A stretch of 42,410 nucleotides of DNA from an uncultured Oscillospiraceae bacterium (GCA_900752445.1 CAADVN010000050.1:1-42410); one strand, 5' to 3'; positions 1 to 8,002 are shown, counted from the stretch's first letter. The notes: generated by a model from the letters alone, not told the origin. Made by a program: numbers and translations.

Positions 1-1
1 C

Positions 2-79
2 TATATTCACTTCTACAACCACGAGCGCATCCAATTGAAAACAGGAGAGGCGCCGCTAGCGCGTCGCCTCTCCGCCTAA
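2..79 (+). CDS. IS3-family transposase OrfB, C-terminal fragment
   Basis: Reading frame 2 gives a 25-residue tail with the motif YIHFYNHERIQLKTG, then a TAA stop at 77-79. The pattern Y-I-x-F-Y-N-x-E-R-I-Q is the conserved extreme C-terminus of the DDE integrase domain of IS3-family OrfB. The catalytic DDE residues would lie upstream, outside the window. The gene enters from the left edge, so nothing can be said about whether the transposase is intact or about its OrfA partner and frameshift signal. Confidence 0.75.
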   Translation, partial: YIHFYNHERIQLKTGEAPLARRLSA

Positions 80-110
80 AACTCAATATTTCCTACCAGA
101 GCTCTTTTTT

Positions 111-139
111 GTGCTGTCCGCACAATCTGGGGCTGTTCA
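111..139. repeat. Putative IS3-type right terminal inverted repeat
   Basis: Between the transposase stop and the first chromosomal gene lies a segment starting gtgctgtccgcacaatctgg and ending ctgttca. It looks like IS3-group ends, where the outer terminus is TG...CA. The matching left repeat is not in the window, so this rests on resemblance and position only. Confidence 0.4.
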
Positions 140-188
140 CGGCGGGCCCCTGAGCTTTTTGCCGGTCTTTATAATGGGCTTTATGGCC

Positions 189-635
189 TCAGCCTATGCT
201 GTAGCCTCCCCTTATGAGCAGGGTCGAGTCCGCCGAGGCCGTCAGCGACGTCGCAGCAGAGGCCAGGCACAGATGGTTACGCACTAGCTCCGCGCCGGCG
301 TCCGTGCCGCCCGTCACATCCGCCAGGCTTCCGCTCACAGTGCAGCTGCCGGACCTGAGCACCACCTCGGCTCCGGATGTGAGCGTCACCGTCTGTCCCG
401 CGCCCAAGTCCACCGCCGTGAACGAGGCGCTGCCGCTGCCGCCCAGGCCCTTCGTCGCCTCGGAGATCTTTGCGTCCACACTGTCCTCTATCTGAGGCTG
501 CAGCACGTCCTGCAGATAGCTCATCGCCACCAGCGGGTCGGACTGCGTGCCATAGTTCGTCGCGGCATACGCGCCTATGCCGCCCGCAAGCAGCGCTACA
601 GCTATCACAAGTACGACTATCTGCCATTTTTTCAT
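189..635 (-). CDS. Small secreted or membrane-anchored protein of unknown function
   Basis: A 148-residue protein beginning MKKWQIVVLVIAVALLAGG, i.e. a positively charged start followed by a strong hydrophobic segment (residues 4-24, ending AYAA) that is either a signal peptide or an N-terminal anchor. The rest is small, polar and Gly/Ser/Thr-rich, with a T-x-x-D-L-G-A-G-Q-T segment and alternating beta-type hydrophobics, so an extracellular beta-rich domain is likely. The start is supported by GGGAGGT seven bases upstream. It is the last gene of the minus-strand run nnrD - lipoprotein - alr - mazF, 54 bases after mazF. I do not recognise the family. Confidence 0.75.
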   Translation of the reverse strand: MKKWQIVVLVIAVALLAGGIGAYAATNYGTQSDPLVAMSYLQDVLQPQIEDSVDAKISEATKGLGGSGSASFTAVDLGAGQTVTLTSGAEVVLRSGSCTVSGSLADVTGGTDAGAELVRNHLCLASAATSLTASADSTLLIRGGYSIG

Positions 636-658
636 CTTATGTACCTCCCGGCTCTCTT

Positions 659-680
659 CCCCCGGCTGTTGGGCCGGGGG
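659..680. other. GC-rich hairpin between mazF and the secreted-protein gene
   Basis: CCCCCGGC (659-666) pairs with GCCGGGGG (673-680) around a 6-base loop. On the minus strand no T-run follows, so it is not a convincing terminator for mazF. It may stabilise or separate the mRNA segments. On the plus strand it is followed by attcttttg. Confidence 0.45.
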
Positions 681-689
681 ATTCTTTTG

Positions 690-1043
690 TCACTGCGCCA
701 GGCCGAAGCTCACGGCTATGGCGCTGTTAACCCTGTCCATCGTGGGCCCGTCGAGCTGGCCCATCCTCTCGCGCAGGCGGGACTTGTCAAGCGTCCTTAT
801 CTGCTCGAGCAATATCACACTGTCCCGGCTAAGGCCGTAGTTTCGCGCCGACAGCTCAATGTGCGTCGGCAGCCTGGCCTTCCCCGTCTGTGAGGTTATT
901 GCCGCGGCGATCACCGTCGGGCTGTGCCGGTTGCCCGTGTCGTTCTGGACTATGAGCACCGGCCTCATGCCGCCCTGCTCACTGCCCACTACCGGGCTGA
1001 GGTCGGCATAGTAGATGTCTCCGCGTCTTACTGGATTTTGCAT
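690..1043 (-). CDS. mazF: MazF/EndoA-type mRNA interferase
   Basis: Type II toxin endoribonuclease of the PemK/MazF fold, closest in appearance to Firmicute EndoA (NdoA). The sequence shows the usual RRGDIYYADLSPVVGSEQGG start with the catalytic Arg region, then the RPVLIVQNDTGN strand, T-x-x-x-K/R-x-x-L-P-T-H, and L-x-E-Q-I-R-T-L-D-K-x-R. The length of 117 residues is normal. An upstream in-frame GTG at 1052 sits only one base from the GGAGAG ribosome site, so ATG 1043 is the better start. It follows alr, as in Bacillus, but the antitoxin gene normally between them is absent: only 110 bases separate alr from this start. A TATAAT-like box (1080-1075) about 30 bases upstream may give it its own promoter, although no good -35 was found. 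Confidence 0.92.
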   Translation of the reverse strand: MQNPVRRGDIYYADLSPVVGSEQGGMRPVLIVQNDTGNRHSPTVIAAAITSQTGKARLPTHIELSARNYGLSRDSVILLEQIRTLDKSRLRERMGQLDGPTMDRVNSAIAVSFGLAQ

Positions 1044-1153
1044 TGCCTTCACTCTCCGTATAGTGCCCGTTCATATTATATGTAACGATACGGGCAGCGG
1101 TACTCATACCGCCATAGCTATTTTCACACGGAGCGCGATGTTTTATTCATGCG

Positions 1154-2272
1154 TCATCCAATATACACGCGCGGCACCCTCGGCGAGATGGCACACAGCA
1201 GCTCGTAGGATATCGTGCCCGCGATCTCCGCAAGCTCCGTCGCCTCAGGCTCGTCGCCGAACACCGTCACTATGTCCCCGGCCCTGACCTCTGGCATCTC
1301 GCTCACGTCCACCATGCACATATCCATGCATATGCGTCCGACCTGCCGCGCACGTTTGCCGTTTATCACAACGTCGAACCGGCCCGACAGGCTCCTGTGC
1401 AGGCCGTCCGCGTAGCCCACGGGTATGACCGCGAGGCGCATGTCCCGCTCGCAGGTGAAGATGCGCCCGTAGCTTATCGTGTCGCCCGCGTGGTGCTCCG
1501 TCACCTCGGCCACCCTTGTGAGCAGCCGCATCACCGGCTTCAGATCCAGCCCGCCGCGCTCCCTGCCCGGGTACAACCCGTACAGCAGCAGGCCCGGCCT
1601 CACCATGTCGAGGTAGGTCTCCCTGAAGTTTACCACAGCTCCGCTGTTGGCGCAATGCCTGATGCCGAGTCCCCGGCCGGTTTCATTTTCCAGCGCGTCC
1701 ACCGCTGCGGTAAATTTTCCGAACTGCTCCAGTGTAAAGCTCTCTTCCGGCTCGTCCGACACGGCAAAATGCGTGAAAACGCCGGTGACATCCAGTCCGG
1801 GAAGCCCGGTCATCTCCCTGACGCCGGCCATCTCCGCCTCGCTCGCCACGGAAAAGCCCGTGCGGCCCATACCCGTCTCGAGCTTTATGTGGCAGCGGAG
1901 CCGGAGCCCAGTGCCCTCGAGCGCGCGGCTCATGCCCCTTGCGCAGTCGATATCCCCTATCGCCTGGGTCGCGTCCAGCCGCGCTATGTCCGGAGCGAGG
2001 AAGGCCGGGCTGGGCGCGAGTATCAGTATGGGCATTTTGAGCCCTGCCTGCCTCAGCTCCGCCGCTTCCTCGTAGCAGGACACCGCGATGCAGTCCGCGC
2101 CTATTTGCTCGAGCCTTTTCGCCACCGTCACCGCGCCGTGGCCGTAGCCGTTGGCCTTGCACAGCCCCGCAAAGCGGCAGCCCTCGGGCAGCACCCGCCT
2201 TATCTCGTTATAATTGTGCTCCAGGCGGCTCAGATCTATCTCCGCCCAGGTCCTCTTGTCTTCGTTTCTCAT
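1154..2272 (-). CDS. alr: Alanine racemase
   Basis: PLP-dependent interconversion of L- and D-alanine, supplying D-Ala for peptidoglycan in the cytoplasm. The 372 residues match a full-length Alr. The N-terminal TIM-barrel carries the PLP lysine in CKANGYGHG (Lys39). The second catalytic base lies in the ISYGRIF segment, followed by IPVGYADGLHRSL, and the C-terminal beta domain has GRICMDMCMVDVS. It lies 15 bases after the lipoprotein gene and upstream of mazF on the same strand, the usual Firmicute order alr-toxin. All key motifs are present. Confidence 0.96.
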   Translation of the reverse strand: MRNEDKRTWAEIDLSRLEHNYNEIRRVLPEGCRFAGLCKANGYGHGAVTVAKRLEQIGADCIAVSCYEEAAELRQAGLKMPILILAPSPAFLAPDIARLDATQAIGDIDCARGMSRALEGTGLRLRCHIKLETGMGRTGFSVASEAEMAGVREMTGLPGLDVTGVFTHFAVSDEPEESFTLEQFGKFTAAVDALENETGRGLGIRHCANSGAVVNFRETYLDMVRPGLLLYGLYPGRERGGLDLKPVMRLLTRVAEVTEHHAGDTISYGRIFTCERDMRLAVIPVGYADGLHRSLSGRFDVVINGKRARQVGRICMDMCMVDVSEMPEVRAGDIVTVFGDEPEATELAEIAGTISYELLCAISPRVPRVYIG

Positions 2273-2287
2273 TGTCTCGCCTTCCGT

Positions 2288-2848
2288 TCAGACGAGGGCA
2301 AAACCCTCTATCCTGCACAATATGAGCGTCTTCCCGCTCTCCCGGCTCGTAAACTCCGCGGAGACCGGCAGGCCGTTCCCGTCCAACCTCAGCGTTATCG
2401 CCGTCTCGTCCTCAGGCACGAGGCTCACTACGCTCTCGCCGCCCTCGGTCCAGGCCAGCTCTACGTACGCTTCACGTATCGCCTCGCAGAGCCTCGGCAG
2501 CGCCGTCACCGGCGACAGGCCCTTTGAGACCTCGCCCGCGTCCAGCATCAGGCCCTCGTACTCGACCTTCGCGCTCCCGGCCTCTATCCGCGCCCGGACG
2601 CCCGATATCAGCTCCGGCGCCGTGGCCTCCACCTCGCTCGACTCCGCGCCCGACGTGCATTCGAGCCCGTATTCCAGCTGTGTGCCGTCCTGCGCATAGG
2701 CCGTGACGTCCGCCGTCAGCTCCGCATCTGAATCCAACATAGAGGCCCGCAGCTCCTCAAAGGCCTCCCTCGCAGCGTCCTTTCCACAGGCCGCAAGCGG
2801 GATGGCAAGGAGCAGTGTCATTAGTGCGGCCATCATCCTTCGCCGCAT
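2288..2848 (-). CDS. Secreted lipoprotein, LolA/LppX-like fold suspected
   Basis: The start is set at 2848 because MRRRMMAALMTLLLAIPLAAC is a textbook lipoprotein signal with lipobox IPLAAC (Cys at about residue 20). A longer upstream frame would only read through nnrD. The mature ~165 residues alternate short beta-type strands with acidic segments and have no catalytic motif. The pattern (A-E-L-T-A-D-V-T-A-Y near the N-terminus, then repeated strands, then a C-terminal L-I-L-C-R-I-E strand) is compatible with the LolA-like lipoprotein fold, but that is inference. The gene starts 5 bases after the nnrD stop and ends 15 bases before alr, so it is cotranscribed with both. Confidence 0.8.
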   Translation of the reverse strand: MRRRMMAALMTLLLAIPLAACGKDAAREAFEELRASMLDSDAELTADVTAYAQDGTQLEYGLECTSGAESSEVEATAPELISGVRARIEAGSAKVEYEGLMLDAGEVSKGLSPVTALPRLCEAIREAYVELAWTEGGESVVSLVPEDETAITLRLDGNGLPVSAEFTSRESGKTLILCRIEGFALV

Positions 2849-2853
2849 GTCTC

Positions 2854-3717
2854 CTATTCCTCCGTCAGGGTTTTCAGCGCAGCCGGAAGCAGCCTTATCA
2901 TGTCCGTTGGCGTCATGCCGTACTCGCCGAGCTCCGCGGCCGCCATGTCGCCCGCGAGGCCGTGGATGTACACCGCCGCCTTCACCGCCTCGCGGAACGG
3001 CAGCTGGCACAGCATCGCAGCCGTGATGCCCGTCAGCACGTCGCCCGAGCCGCCGCGCGCCATGCCGGGATTTCCGGTACGGTTCACGGCGTAGTCACCG
3101 TCCGGGAAGGCTATGACACTGCCCTGGCCCTTGAGCACCACGGTGCAGCCCCAGCGCTCCGCAAAGCGGCGCGCCGAGCTCACCCTGTCACCGCTCAGCA
3201 GCCCGCCGAGATAGGCAAACTCGCCCTCGTGCGGCGTGAGCACCGTAGGGCAGGCGGCGTTCTCAAGCACGCTCATGTCCCGCGAGAGCGCCCAGAGCGC
3301 GTCCGCGTCCACCACCGTCGGTACCCTTGAGGCGGCGAGCGCGCCCTGCACCAGCTCCGTCACCCCGGCGCTGCGGCCAAGGCCCGGGCCGATGGCCAGG
3401 CAGCTCATGTGCTCCAGCCTCGCCTCGACCTCCGGCACCGCGTCCGCAGACAGTCTGCCTCGCTCGTCGCAGGGCAGGGGGAAGGGCATAGCCTCGTCGT
3501 TCTTCACCGCCGTGATGCCGTAGATGCTCTCCGGCACGCCGAGCCACACCAGGCCCGCCCCGGCCCTGACCGCCGCACGCGACGCGAAGGTCGGAGCGCC
3601 CGTGTAGCCGCGGCAGCCGCCCAGTATGAGCAGCCGTCCGTAGTCGCGCTTGGAGCTGTCCCGTGCGCGCTTCGGCAGCGTAGGCGCCGTATTGAGTTTT
3701 TCGTTCTCATTTTTCAT
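2854..3717 (-). CDS. nnrD: ADP/ATP-dependent NAD(P)H-hydrate dehydratase
   Basis: Repairs hydrated NAD(P)H by ADP- or ATP-driven dehydration. The 287 residues correspond to the ribokinase-like NnrD domain only; the N-terminal NnrE epimerase domain of bifunctional proteins is absent. Visible signatures are the DYGRLLILGGCRGYTGAP start, LTPHEGEF, VLKGQGSVIAFPDG and the phosphate-binding NPGMARGGSGDVLTG. It opens the minus-strand operon. An excellent promoter lies so close upstream that the transcript probably begins within about 3 bases of the ATG, and no Shine-Dalgarno sequence is possible, so leaderless translation is implied. Confidence 0.94.
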   Translation of the reverse strand: MKNENEKLNTAPTLPKRARDSSKRDYGRLLILGGCRGYTGAPTFASRAAVRAGAGLVWLGVPESIYGITAVKNDEAMPFPLPCDERGRLSADAVPEVEARLEHMSCLAIGPGLGRSAGVTELVQGALAASRVPTVVDADALWALSRDMSVLENAACPTVLTPHEGEFAYLGGLLSGDRVSSARRFAERWGCTVVLKGQGSVIAFPDGDYAVNRTGNPGMARGGSGDVLTGITAAMLCQLPFREAVKAAVYIHGLAGDMAAAELGEYGMTPTDMIRLLPAALKTLTEE

Positions 3718-3725
3718 GGCATAAC

Positions 3726-3754
3726 ATTATACATTTTTCAAATTAATTAGTCAA
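3726..3754 (-). promoter_or_regulatory. Sigma-A promoter of nnrD operon (leaderless)
   Basis: On the minus strand TTGACT (3754-3749), a 17-base spacer, then TATAAT (3731-3726). The expected +1 is about 3718-3720 and the nnrD ATG is at 3717. Its -35 box and that of the pheST promoter form a perfect inverted repeat (AGTCAAA-tca-TTTGACT, 3749-3765). Confidence 0.8.
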
Positions 3755-3759
3755 ATCAT

Positions 3760-3788
3760 TTGACTTCCGGCGCTGGCTGTGCTATAAA
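3760..3788 (+). promoter_or_regulatory. Sigma-A promoter of the pheST T-box transcript
   Basis: TTGACT (3760-3765), a 17-base spacer and TATAAA (3783-3788), giving a start near 3795 and a ~275-base leader before pheS. It is back-to-back with the nnrD promoter. Confidence 0.8.
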
Positions 3789-3795
3789 TGTATTC

Positions 3796-4034
3796 CAGTT
3801 GAAGATGTTTTAGTGCTGAGAACGGGAAAATGACTCAAATCGGCGCAGCAGAGAGGAAGGGCCGGCGGCTGGAAGCCCTTCGCGTACGTGAGAGCCTGGT
3901 TCGCCCGGGAGCACCGGCCAATCACCGGCGGGTCAGCCCGTTACAGCTTTGAGAGCGGCCTTTTGGCCGAAGTACGGGTGGTACCGCGGAAGATCGGGTC
4001 TTTCGTCCTGTGTGGGACGGGGGCCTGTTTTTTG
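3796..4034 (+). promoter_or_regulatory. T-box leader (tRNA-responsive antitermination) upstream of pheST
   Basis: The conserved T-box sequence GGGTGGTACCGCGG is at 3976-3989. It is followed by the intrinsic terminator: CGTCC 4004-4008 pairs with GGACG 4015-4019, with outer GG/CC pairs, then T-run 4028-4033. Upstream Stem I features include an AGAGA-like segment near 3850 and GC-rich helices between 3860 and 3925. A UUC triplet at 3900-3902 is a plausible phenylalanine specifier, assigned from the downstream genes and position rather than from a folded model. Uncharged tRNA-Phe should favour the antiterminator and read-through into pheS. Confidence 0.9.
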
Positions 4035-4069
4035 TTGTACCGATACTGAAAGGGGAAGTCAGAAGCAAA

Positions 4070-5095
4070 ATGAAAGAGATGCTGGAAAAGCTCAGAGAGG
4101 TATCCACCGCAGCCATAGCCGAGGCCGCGAGCACTGAGGCTCTCGAGCAGCTCAGAGTAAAGTACCTCGGGAAAAAGGGCGAGCTCACCGCCATCCTGAA
4201 GCAGATGGGCAAGCTGGATGTGGAGGAGCGGCCCGTGATGGGCATGCTTGCCAACAGCGTTCGCACCGAGCTTGAGGCCGCTCTGGAGAGCCGCAAGTCC
4301 GCCCTGGCCGAGAAGGCCATGGAGGCGAGGCTCCGCGCCGAGACTGTGGACGTCACGCTGCCGGGCAAAAAGGAGCGCGCGGGCCACAAGCACCCCATGA
4401 ACGTAGTGGTCGATGAGATCAAGGACATCTTCATCGGCATGGGCTTTGAGATAGACGACGGGCCGGAAGTGGAGCTCTCGAGCTACAACTTTGACCGTCT
4501 GAACACCGACGAGGGGCACCCCGCCCGCGAGTGGACGGACACCTTCTATCTGGACGATGCCAGCCGCACCCTGCTGCGCACGCACACCTCGCCCATGGAG
4601 CCGCGCATCATGGAGAGCCGCAAGCTGCCCATCCGCGCCGCCGTCTTCGGCCGCTGCTACAGGAAGGACGAGGTCGACGCCACGCACAGCCCCATGTTCC
4701 ATCAGATGGAGGGCCTGGTCGTCGATAAGCACATCACCTTCGCGGACCTCAAGGGCGCCCTGCACAACATGGCCGTCCAGATGTACGGTCCCGGCACCGT
4801 GACGCGCTTCCGCCCGCACCACTTCCCCTTCACAGAGCCCAGCTGCGAGATGGACGTACAGTGCCACAAGTGCGGCGGCGTGGGCTGCCCCACCTGCAAG
4901 GGCGAGGGCTGGATAGAGCTGCTCGGCGCCGGCGTCTGCAACCCCAAGGTGCTCAAAATGAGCGGCATTGACCCGGACAAGTACTCCGGCTGGGCCTTCG
5001 GCATGGGCCTCGAGCGCGCCGCCATGCGCCGCTTCAAGATAGCCGACCTGCGTCTGCTGTTTGAAAATGACGTCAGGTTCCTTGAGCAGTTTTAA
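4070..5095 (+). CDS. pheS: Phenylalanine-tRNA ligase alpha subunit
   Basis: Catalytic alpha subunit of the alpha2-beta2 synthetase charging tRNA-Phe. The start is ATG 4070 (MKEMLEKLREV), because the frame upstream lies inside the T-box terminator. An AAAGGGG stretch ends 14 bases before it, rather far. The 341 residues comprise an N-terminal coiled coil (about 1-90) with EALEQLRVKYLGKKGELT, then class II motifs: HPMNVVVDEIKDIFIGMGF, motif 2 region RCYRKDEVDATHSPMFHQ, and the C-terminal SGWAFGMGLERAAMRRFKI motif 3. Four cysteines (CHKCGG and CPTC, within about residues 265-280) suggest a zinc-type knuckle in an insertion. It is followed 14 bases later by pheT. Confidence 0.97.
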   Translation: MKEMLEKLREVSTAAIAEAASTEALEQLRVKYLGKKGELTAILKQMGKLDVEERPVMGMLANSVRTELEAALESRKSALAEKAMEARLRAETVDVTLPGKKERAGHKHPMNVVVDEIKDIFIGMGFEIDDGPEVELSSYNFDRLNTDEGHPAREWTDTFYLDDASRTLLRTHTSPMEPRIMESRKLPIRAAVFGRCYRKDEVDATHSPMFHQMEGLVVDKHITFADLKGALHNMAVQMYGPGTVTRFRPHHFPFTEPSCEMDVQCHKCGGVGCPTCKGEGWIELLGAGVCNPKVLKMSGIDPDKYSGWAFGMGLERAAMRRFKIADLRLLFENDVRFLEQF

Positions 5096-5109
5096 GGGAG
5101 GGCTTTGAG

Positions 5110-7512
5110 ATGAAACTTTCGAGAAAATGGCTCGCCGAGTTCGTGGACCTCAGCCTTGAGGAGAAGAACGACCGCGAGTTTGCCGAGGCCATGACCCTCT
5201 CCGGCTCCAAGGTCGAGGGCACGGAGATACTCGGCGAGAATATAAAGAACGTCGTAGTCGGCAAGATAGTCGAGATGGTCCGCCACCACGACTCCGACCA
5301 CATGTGGACCTGCCAGGTGGACGTCGGCGGGCCGAGGCTTTTGCAGATAGTCACCGGCGCGCAGAACCAGAAGGTCGGCGACCTCGTGCCCATCGCGCTC
5401 GACGGCTCGACCCTGCCCGGCGGCGTGGAAATACACACCACCGTCTTCCGCGGCGAGCTCTCCGAGGGCATGATGTGCTCGCTCAAGGAGCTGGGCCTCA
5501 CCCTGCACGACTTCCCCTACGGCTATGAGGACGGGCTCTTCATCCTCCAGGAGGACTGCAAGCCTGGCGACGACATCAGGCCCATTATAGGCCGCGACGA
5601 CCATGTCGTGGAGTTCGAGATAACCCCGAACCGCTCCGACTGCCTTTCCGTCATCGGCCTCGCGCGCGAGGCGGCTGTGACCTTCAACAAGCCGCTCAAG
5701 CTGCACGAGCCCGTGGTCAAGGGCTGCGGCGGCGGCAAGACCGTGGCCGACTACGTGCGCATAGACATTGAGAACCCGGACCTCTGCCCGCGCTATACCG
5801 CGAGGATGGTAAAGAACGTCAAGATAGCCCCCTCGCCCAAGTGGATGCGCGAGCGCATCGCCGCCATGGGCATGAGGCCCATCAACAACATCGTCGATAT
5901 CACGAACTACGTCATGATGGAGTACGGCCAGCCCATGCACGCCTTCGACTTTGCCTGCGTGGACGGCGACCACATCATCGTCAGGACGGCCCGCGAGGGC
6001 GAGGCCATCCGCACCCTGGACGGCACGGAGCGCAAGCTGAACACGAACATGCTCTGCATCTGCGACGAGCACAAGCCCGTCGGCGTCGCCGGCGTCATGG
6101 GCGGCGAGAACTCCGAGATCGAGGGCGACACCGCCTTCGTCCTCTTCGAGAGCGCGAACTTCAACGGCACCTCTATCCGCCGCACCGCCGCCGCGCTGGG
6201 CATGAGGACGGACGCCTCCGCGAGGTACGAGAAGGGCCTTGACCCCTACCTCACCATGCGCGCCGTGAACAGGGCCTGCGAGCTCGTCGAGCTGCTCGGC
6301 GCGGGCGAGGTCGTGGACGGCTATGTGGACGTGTTCCCGAACCCTCCCGCCCCGCTCAAGCTGCCGCTCGACGTGGCGAAGGTCAACTGGATACTCGGCA
6401 CCGACATCGCCGGCGGCACCATGCGCAATATACTCCGCCGCCTGGGCTTCACGCTCGAGGGCGGGATGGTGACCGTCCCTTCGTGGAGGCTCGACATCAG
6501 CAGCGAGTACCACAGCAACGACTTTGCCGAGGAGATAGCCAGGATCTACGGCTTCAACAACATCCCCGGCACGCTCATGGAGGGCGCGGGCACGACCCAG
6601 GGCGGCTTCACGAAGGAGCAGCTGGTCGAGCGCCTGCTGGGTGCGGTCTGCCGCGCCGACGGCTACGATGAGGTCATCACCTACTCCTTCTACAGCCCCG
6701 CCGGCTGGGACATGATAAGGCTGCCCGAGGATTCCCCGCTCAGGGACGCCATCCGCATCCTGAACCCGCTCGGCGAGGACACGAGCTGCATGAGGACGAC
6801 CATGCTGCCCTCCATGCTCGAGGTGCTGGCGCGCAACTGGAACTACCGCAATAAGGACGTGCGGCTCTACGACTTCGGGCGCATCTACAAAAAGCGCGCC
6901 GACGGCCTGGCCGACGAGCCGAAGCAGCTCACCCTGGGCGCCTACGGCGAGGACATGGACTTCTACGCCATGAAGGGCGACGTCGAGGCGCTGCTTGACG
7001 CGCTGCGTATCGGGAACGCGGAGTACAGAGCCGTGACGGACAACCCGAGCTATCACCCGGGCCGCTGCGCCGAGGTCAGCGTGAACGGGCGCAGGCTCGG
7101 CATCTTCGGCCAGATACACCCGCTGGTCGCGCGCAACTACGGCGTGGCCGACGAGCTGTACACGGCGGAATTGGATTTTGCCGCCCTGTTCGAGAGCCGC
7201 GTGACCGAGGTCTATTACGCCCCGCTGCCGCGCTTCCCCTCTGTGAACCGCGACATCGCAGTGGTGTGCGACGACGCGCTCACCGCGGGCGAGCTCATAG
7301 GCTGCATCCGCGAGGCGGGCGGCGGATACCTCAAGAGCTGCGAGGTATTCGACGTCTACAAGGGCAAGAATATCCCCGAGGGCAAGAAGTCCATCGCCTT
7401 CTCTCTGGTGCTCCGCTCCGACGACCAGACCCTCACCGACGCGCACGCCGACGAGGCCGTCCAGGCCATACTCGCAGCCCTGCACGAGAAATACGGCGCG
7501 GTCATCCGCTGA
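5110..7512 (+). CDS. pheT: Phenylalanine-tRNA ligase beta subunit
   Basis: The 800 residues match full-length bacterial PheT. In order: an N-terminal segment with the EMAP-II-like tRNA-binding domain (about 40-150, with HPDSDHM-like HHDSDHMWTCQVDVGG and VTGAQN), the B3/B4 editing region (about 200-390, NNIVDITNYVMMEYGQPMHAFD), the B5 DNA-binding-like domain, a catalytic-like domain with VRLYDFGRIYKK, and the C-terminal ferredoxin-fold anticodon-binding domain (FPSVNRDIAVVCDD onward). A GGGAGGG ribosome site lies 9 bases upstream. Very long antisense frames here are codon-bias shadows. Confidence 0.97.
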   Translation: MKLSRKWLAEFVDLSLEEKNDREFAEAMTLSGSKVEGTEILGENIKNVVVGKIVEMVRHHDSDHMWTCQVDVGGPRLLQIVTGAQNQKVGDLVPIALDGSTLPGGVEIHTTVFRGELSEGMMCSLKELGLTLHDFPYGYEDGLFILQEDCKPGDDIRPIIGRDDHVVEFEITPNRSDCLSVIGLAREAAVTFNKPLKLHEPVVKGCGGGKTVADYVRIDIENPDLCPRYTARMVKNVKIAPSPKWMRERIAAMGMRPINNIVDITNYVMMEYGQPMHAFDFACVDGDHIIVRTAREGEAIRTLDGTERKLNTNMLCICDEHKPVGVAGVMGGENSEIEGDTAFVLFESANFNGTSIRRTAAALGMRTDASARYEKGLDPYLTMRAVNRACELVELLGAGEVVDGYVDVFPNPPAPLKLPLDVAKVNWILGTDIAGGTMRNILRRLGFTLEGGMVTVPSWRLDISSEYHSNDFAEEIARIYGFNNIPGTLMEGAGTTQGGFTKEQLVERLLGAVCRADGYDEVITYSFYSPAGWDMIRLPEDSPLRDAIRILNPLGEDTSCMRTTMLPSMLEVLARNWNYRNKDVRLYDFGRIYKKRADGLADEPKQLTLGAYGEDMDFYAMKGDVEALLDALRIGNAEYRAVTDNPSYHPGRCAEVSVNGRRLGIFGQIHPLVARNYGVADELYTAELDFAALFESRVTEVYYAPLPRFPSVNRDIAVVCDDALTAGELIGCIREAGGGYLKSCEVFDVYKGKNIPEGKKSIAFSLVLRSDDQTLTDAHADEAVQAILAALHEKYGAVIR

Positions 7513-7545
7513 GCGTTTTGTAATTGAATCGTAATATTGCGGTGC

Positions 7546-7573
7546 TTTACACTTCCGGGAATTTTGGTATAAT
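7546..7573 (+). promoter_or_regulatory. Promoter of ireB
   Basis: TTTACA (7546-7551), a 16-base spacer and TATAAT (7568-7573) with an extended -10 TGG just before it. It gives a ~40-base leader to the ireB ATG. Confidence 0.75.
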
Positions 7574-7621
7574 GATTCTCAGTTGAGGAAATCATAGCAT
7601 ACGACCGGGGAGGGCATCGAC

Positions 7622-7864
7622 ATGGAAGACGTAACGAGGAGATTCACGGCTATTGACAATAGGAACGAGACACGCGAGATCCTGTCCTCCGTGTATGATT
7701 CGCTGAAGGTCAAGGGCTATAACCCCATAAATCAGCTCGTGGGCTATATAATCTCCGAGGACCCGACCTATATCACGAACTACAACAACGCCCGCAGCCT
7801 CATCTGCCGTCTTGACAGGGACGAGCTGCTTCAGGAGCTGCTCGTGAGCTATCTCGGGAAATAA
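7622..7864 (+). CDS. ireB: IreB family regulatory phosphoprotein
   Basis: 80 residues matching the IreB (DUF965) family: an N-terminal Thr-containing segment (MEDVTRRF), then REILSSVYDSLKVKGYNP, INQLVGYIISEDPTYIT, NNARSLICRLDRDELLQELL. In Enterococcus, IreB is phosphorylated on N-terminal threonines by the PASTA kinase IreK and affects cephalosporin tolerance; Thr5 here is a candidate site by position. A GGGGAGGG ribosome site lies 7 bases upstream. It is monocistronic here, with its own promoter and two terminators, rather than next to ruvX as in many Firmicutes. Confidence 0.93.
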   Translation: MEDVTRRFTAIDNRNETREILSSVYDSLKVKGYNPINQLVGYIISEDPTYITNYNNARSLICRLDRDELLQELLVSYLGK

Positions 7865-7873
7865 AAACTAAAA

Positions 7874-7904
7874 ACCGGGGCCGCCTTTGCGGCTCCGGTT
7901 TTCG
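7874..7904 (+). terminator. Rho-independent terminator of ireB
   Basis: ACCGGGGCCGC pairs with GCGGCTCCGGT around a short CTTT loop, starting 10 bases after the stop and followed by TTTTC. Confidence 0.8.
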
Positions 7905-7909
7905 CTTAT

Positions 7910-7944
7910 GTCCCTGCGGCACGCCCTGCCGCAGGGACTATTTT
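7910..7944 (+). terminator. Second, stronger terminator
   Basis: A perfect 12-bp stem (GTCCCTGCGGCA 7910-7921 with TGCCGCAGGGAC 7927-7938) with loop CGCCC, followed by TATTTTT. It backs up the ireB terminator. The minus-strand lacI transcript converges on it but has no T-run on that side. Confidence 0.8.
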
Positions 7945-8002
7945 TATCAGGCTTTCTGCCATTTACAAGCTGAGCACAGCATATTACGCCCCTGCGCTCA
8001 CG

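Larger units (their letters stand above)
1..139 (+). mobile_element. Right end of an IS3-family insertion sequence (partial)
   Basis: The window opens inside the 3' end of an IS3-type transposase (stop 77-79). About 30 bp later comes a GC-balanced segment at 111-139 (gtgctgtccgcacaatctgg onward, ending in tgttca) that resembles the terminal inverted repeats of IS3-family elements, which end in ..CA. The left end lies outside the window, so completeness and the target duplication cannot be judged. Confidence 0.6.

Noticed and set aside
5092..7485. Open frame of 797 codons antisense to pheT
   Set aside because: No start context or family features. It mirrors the GC-rich codon bias of pheT; similar long antisense frames occur over alr, the porA region and the CoA-transferase.
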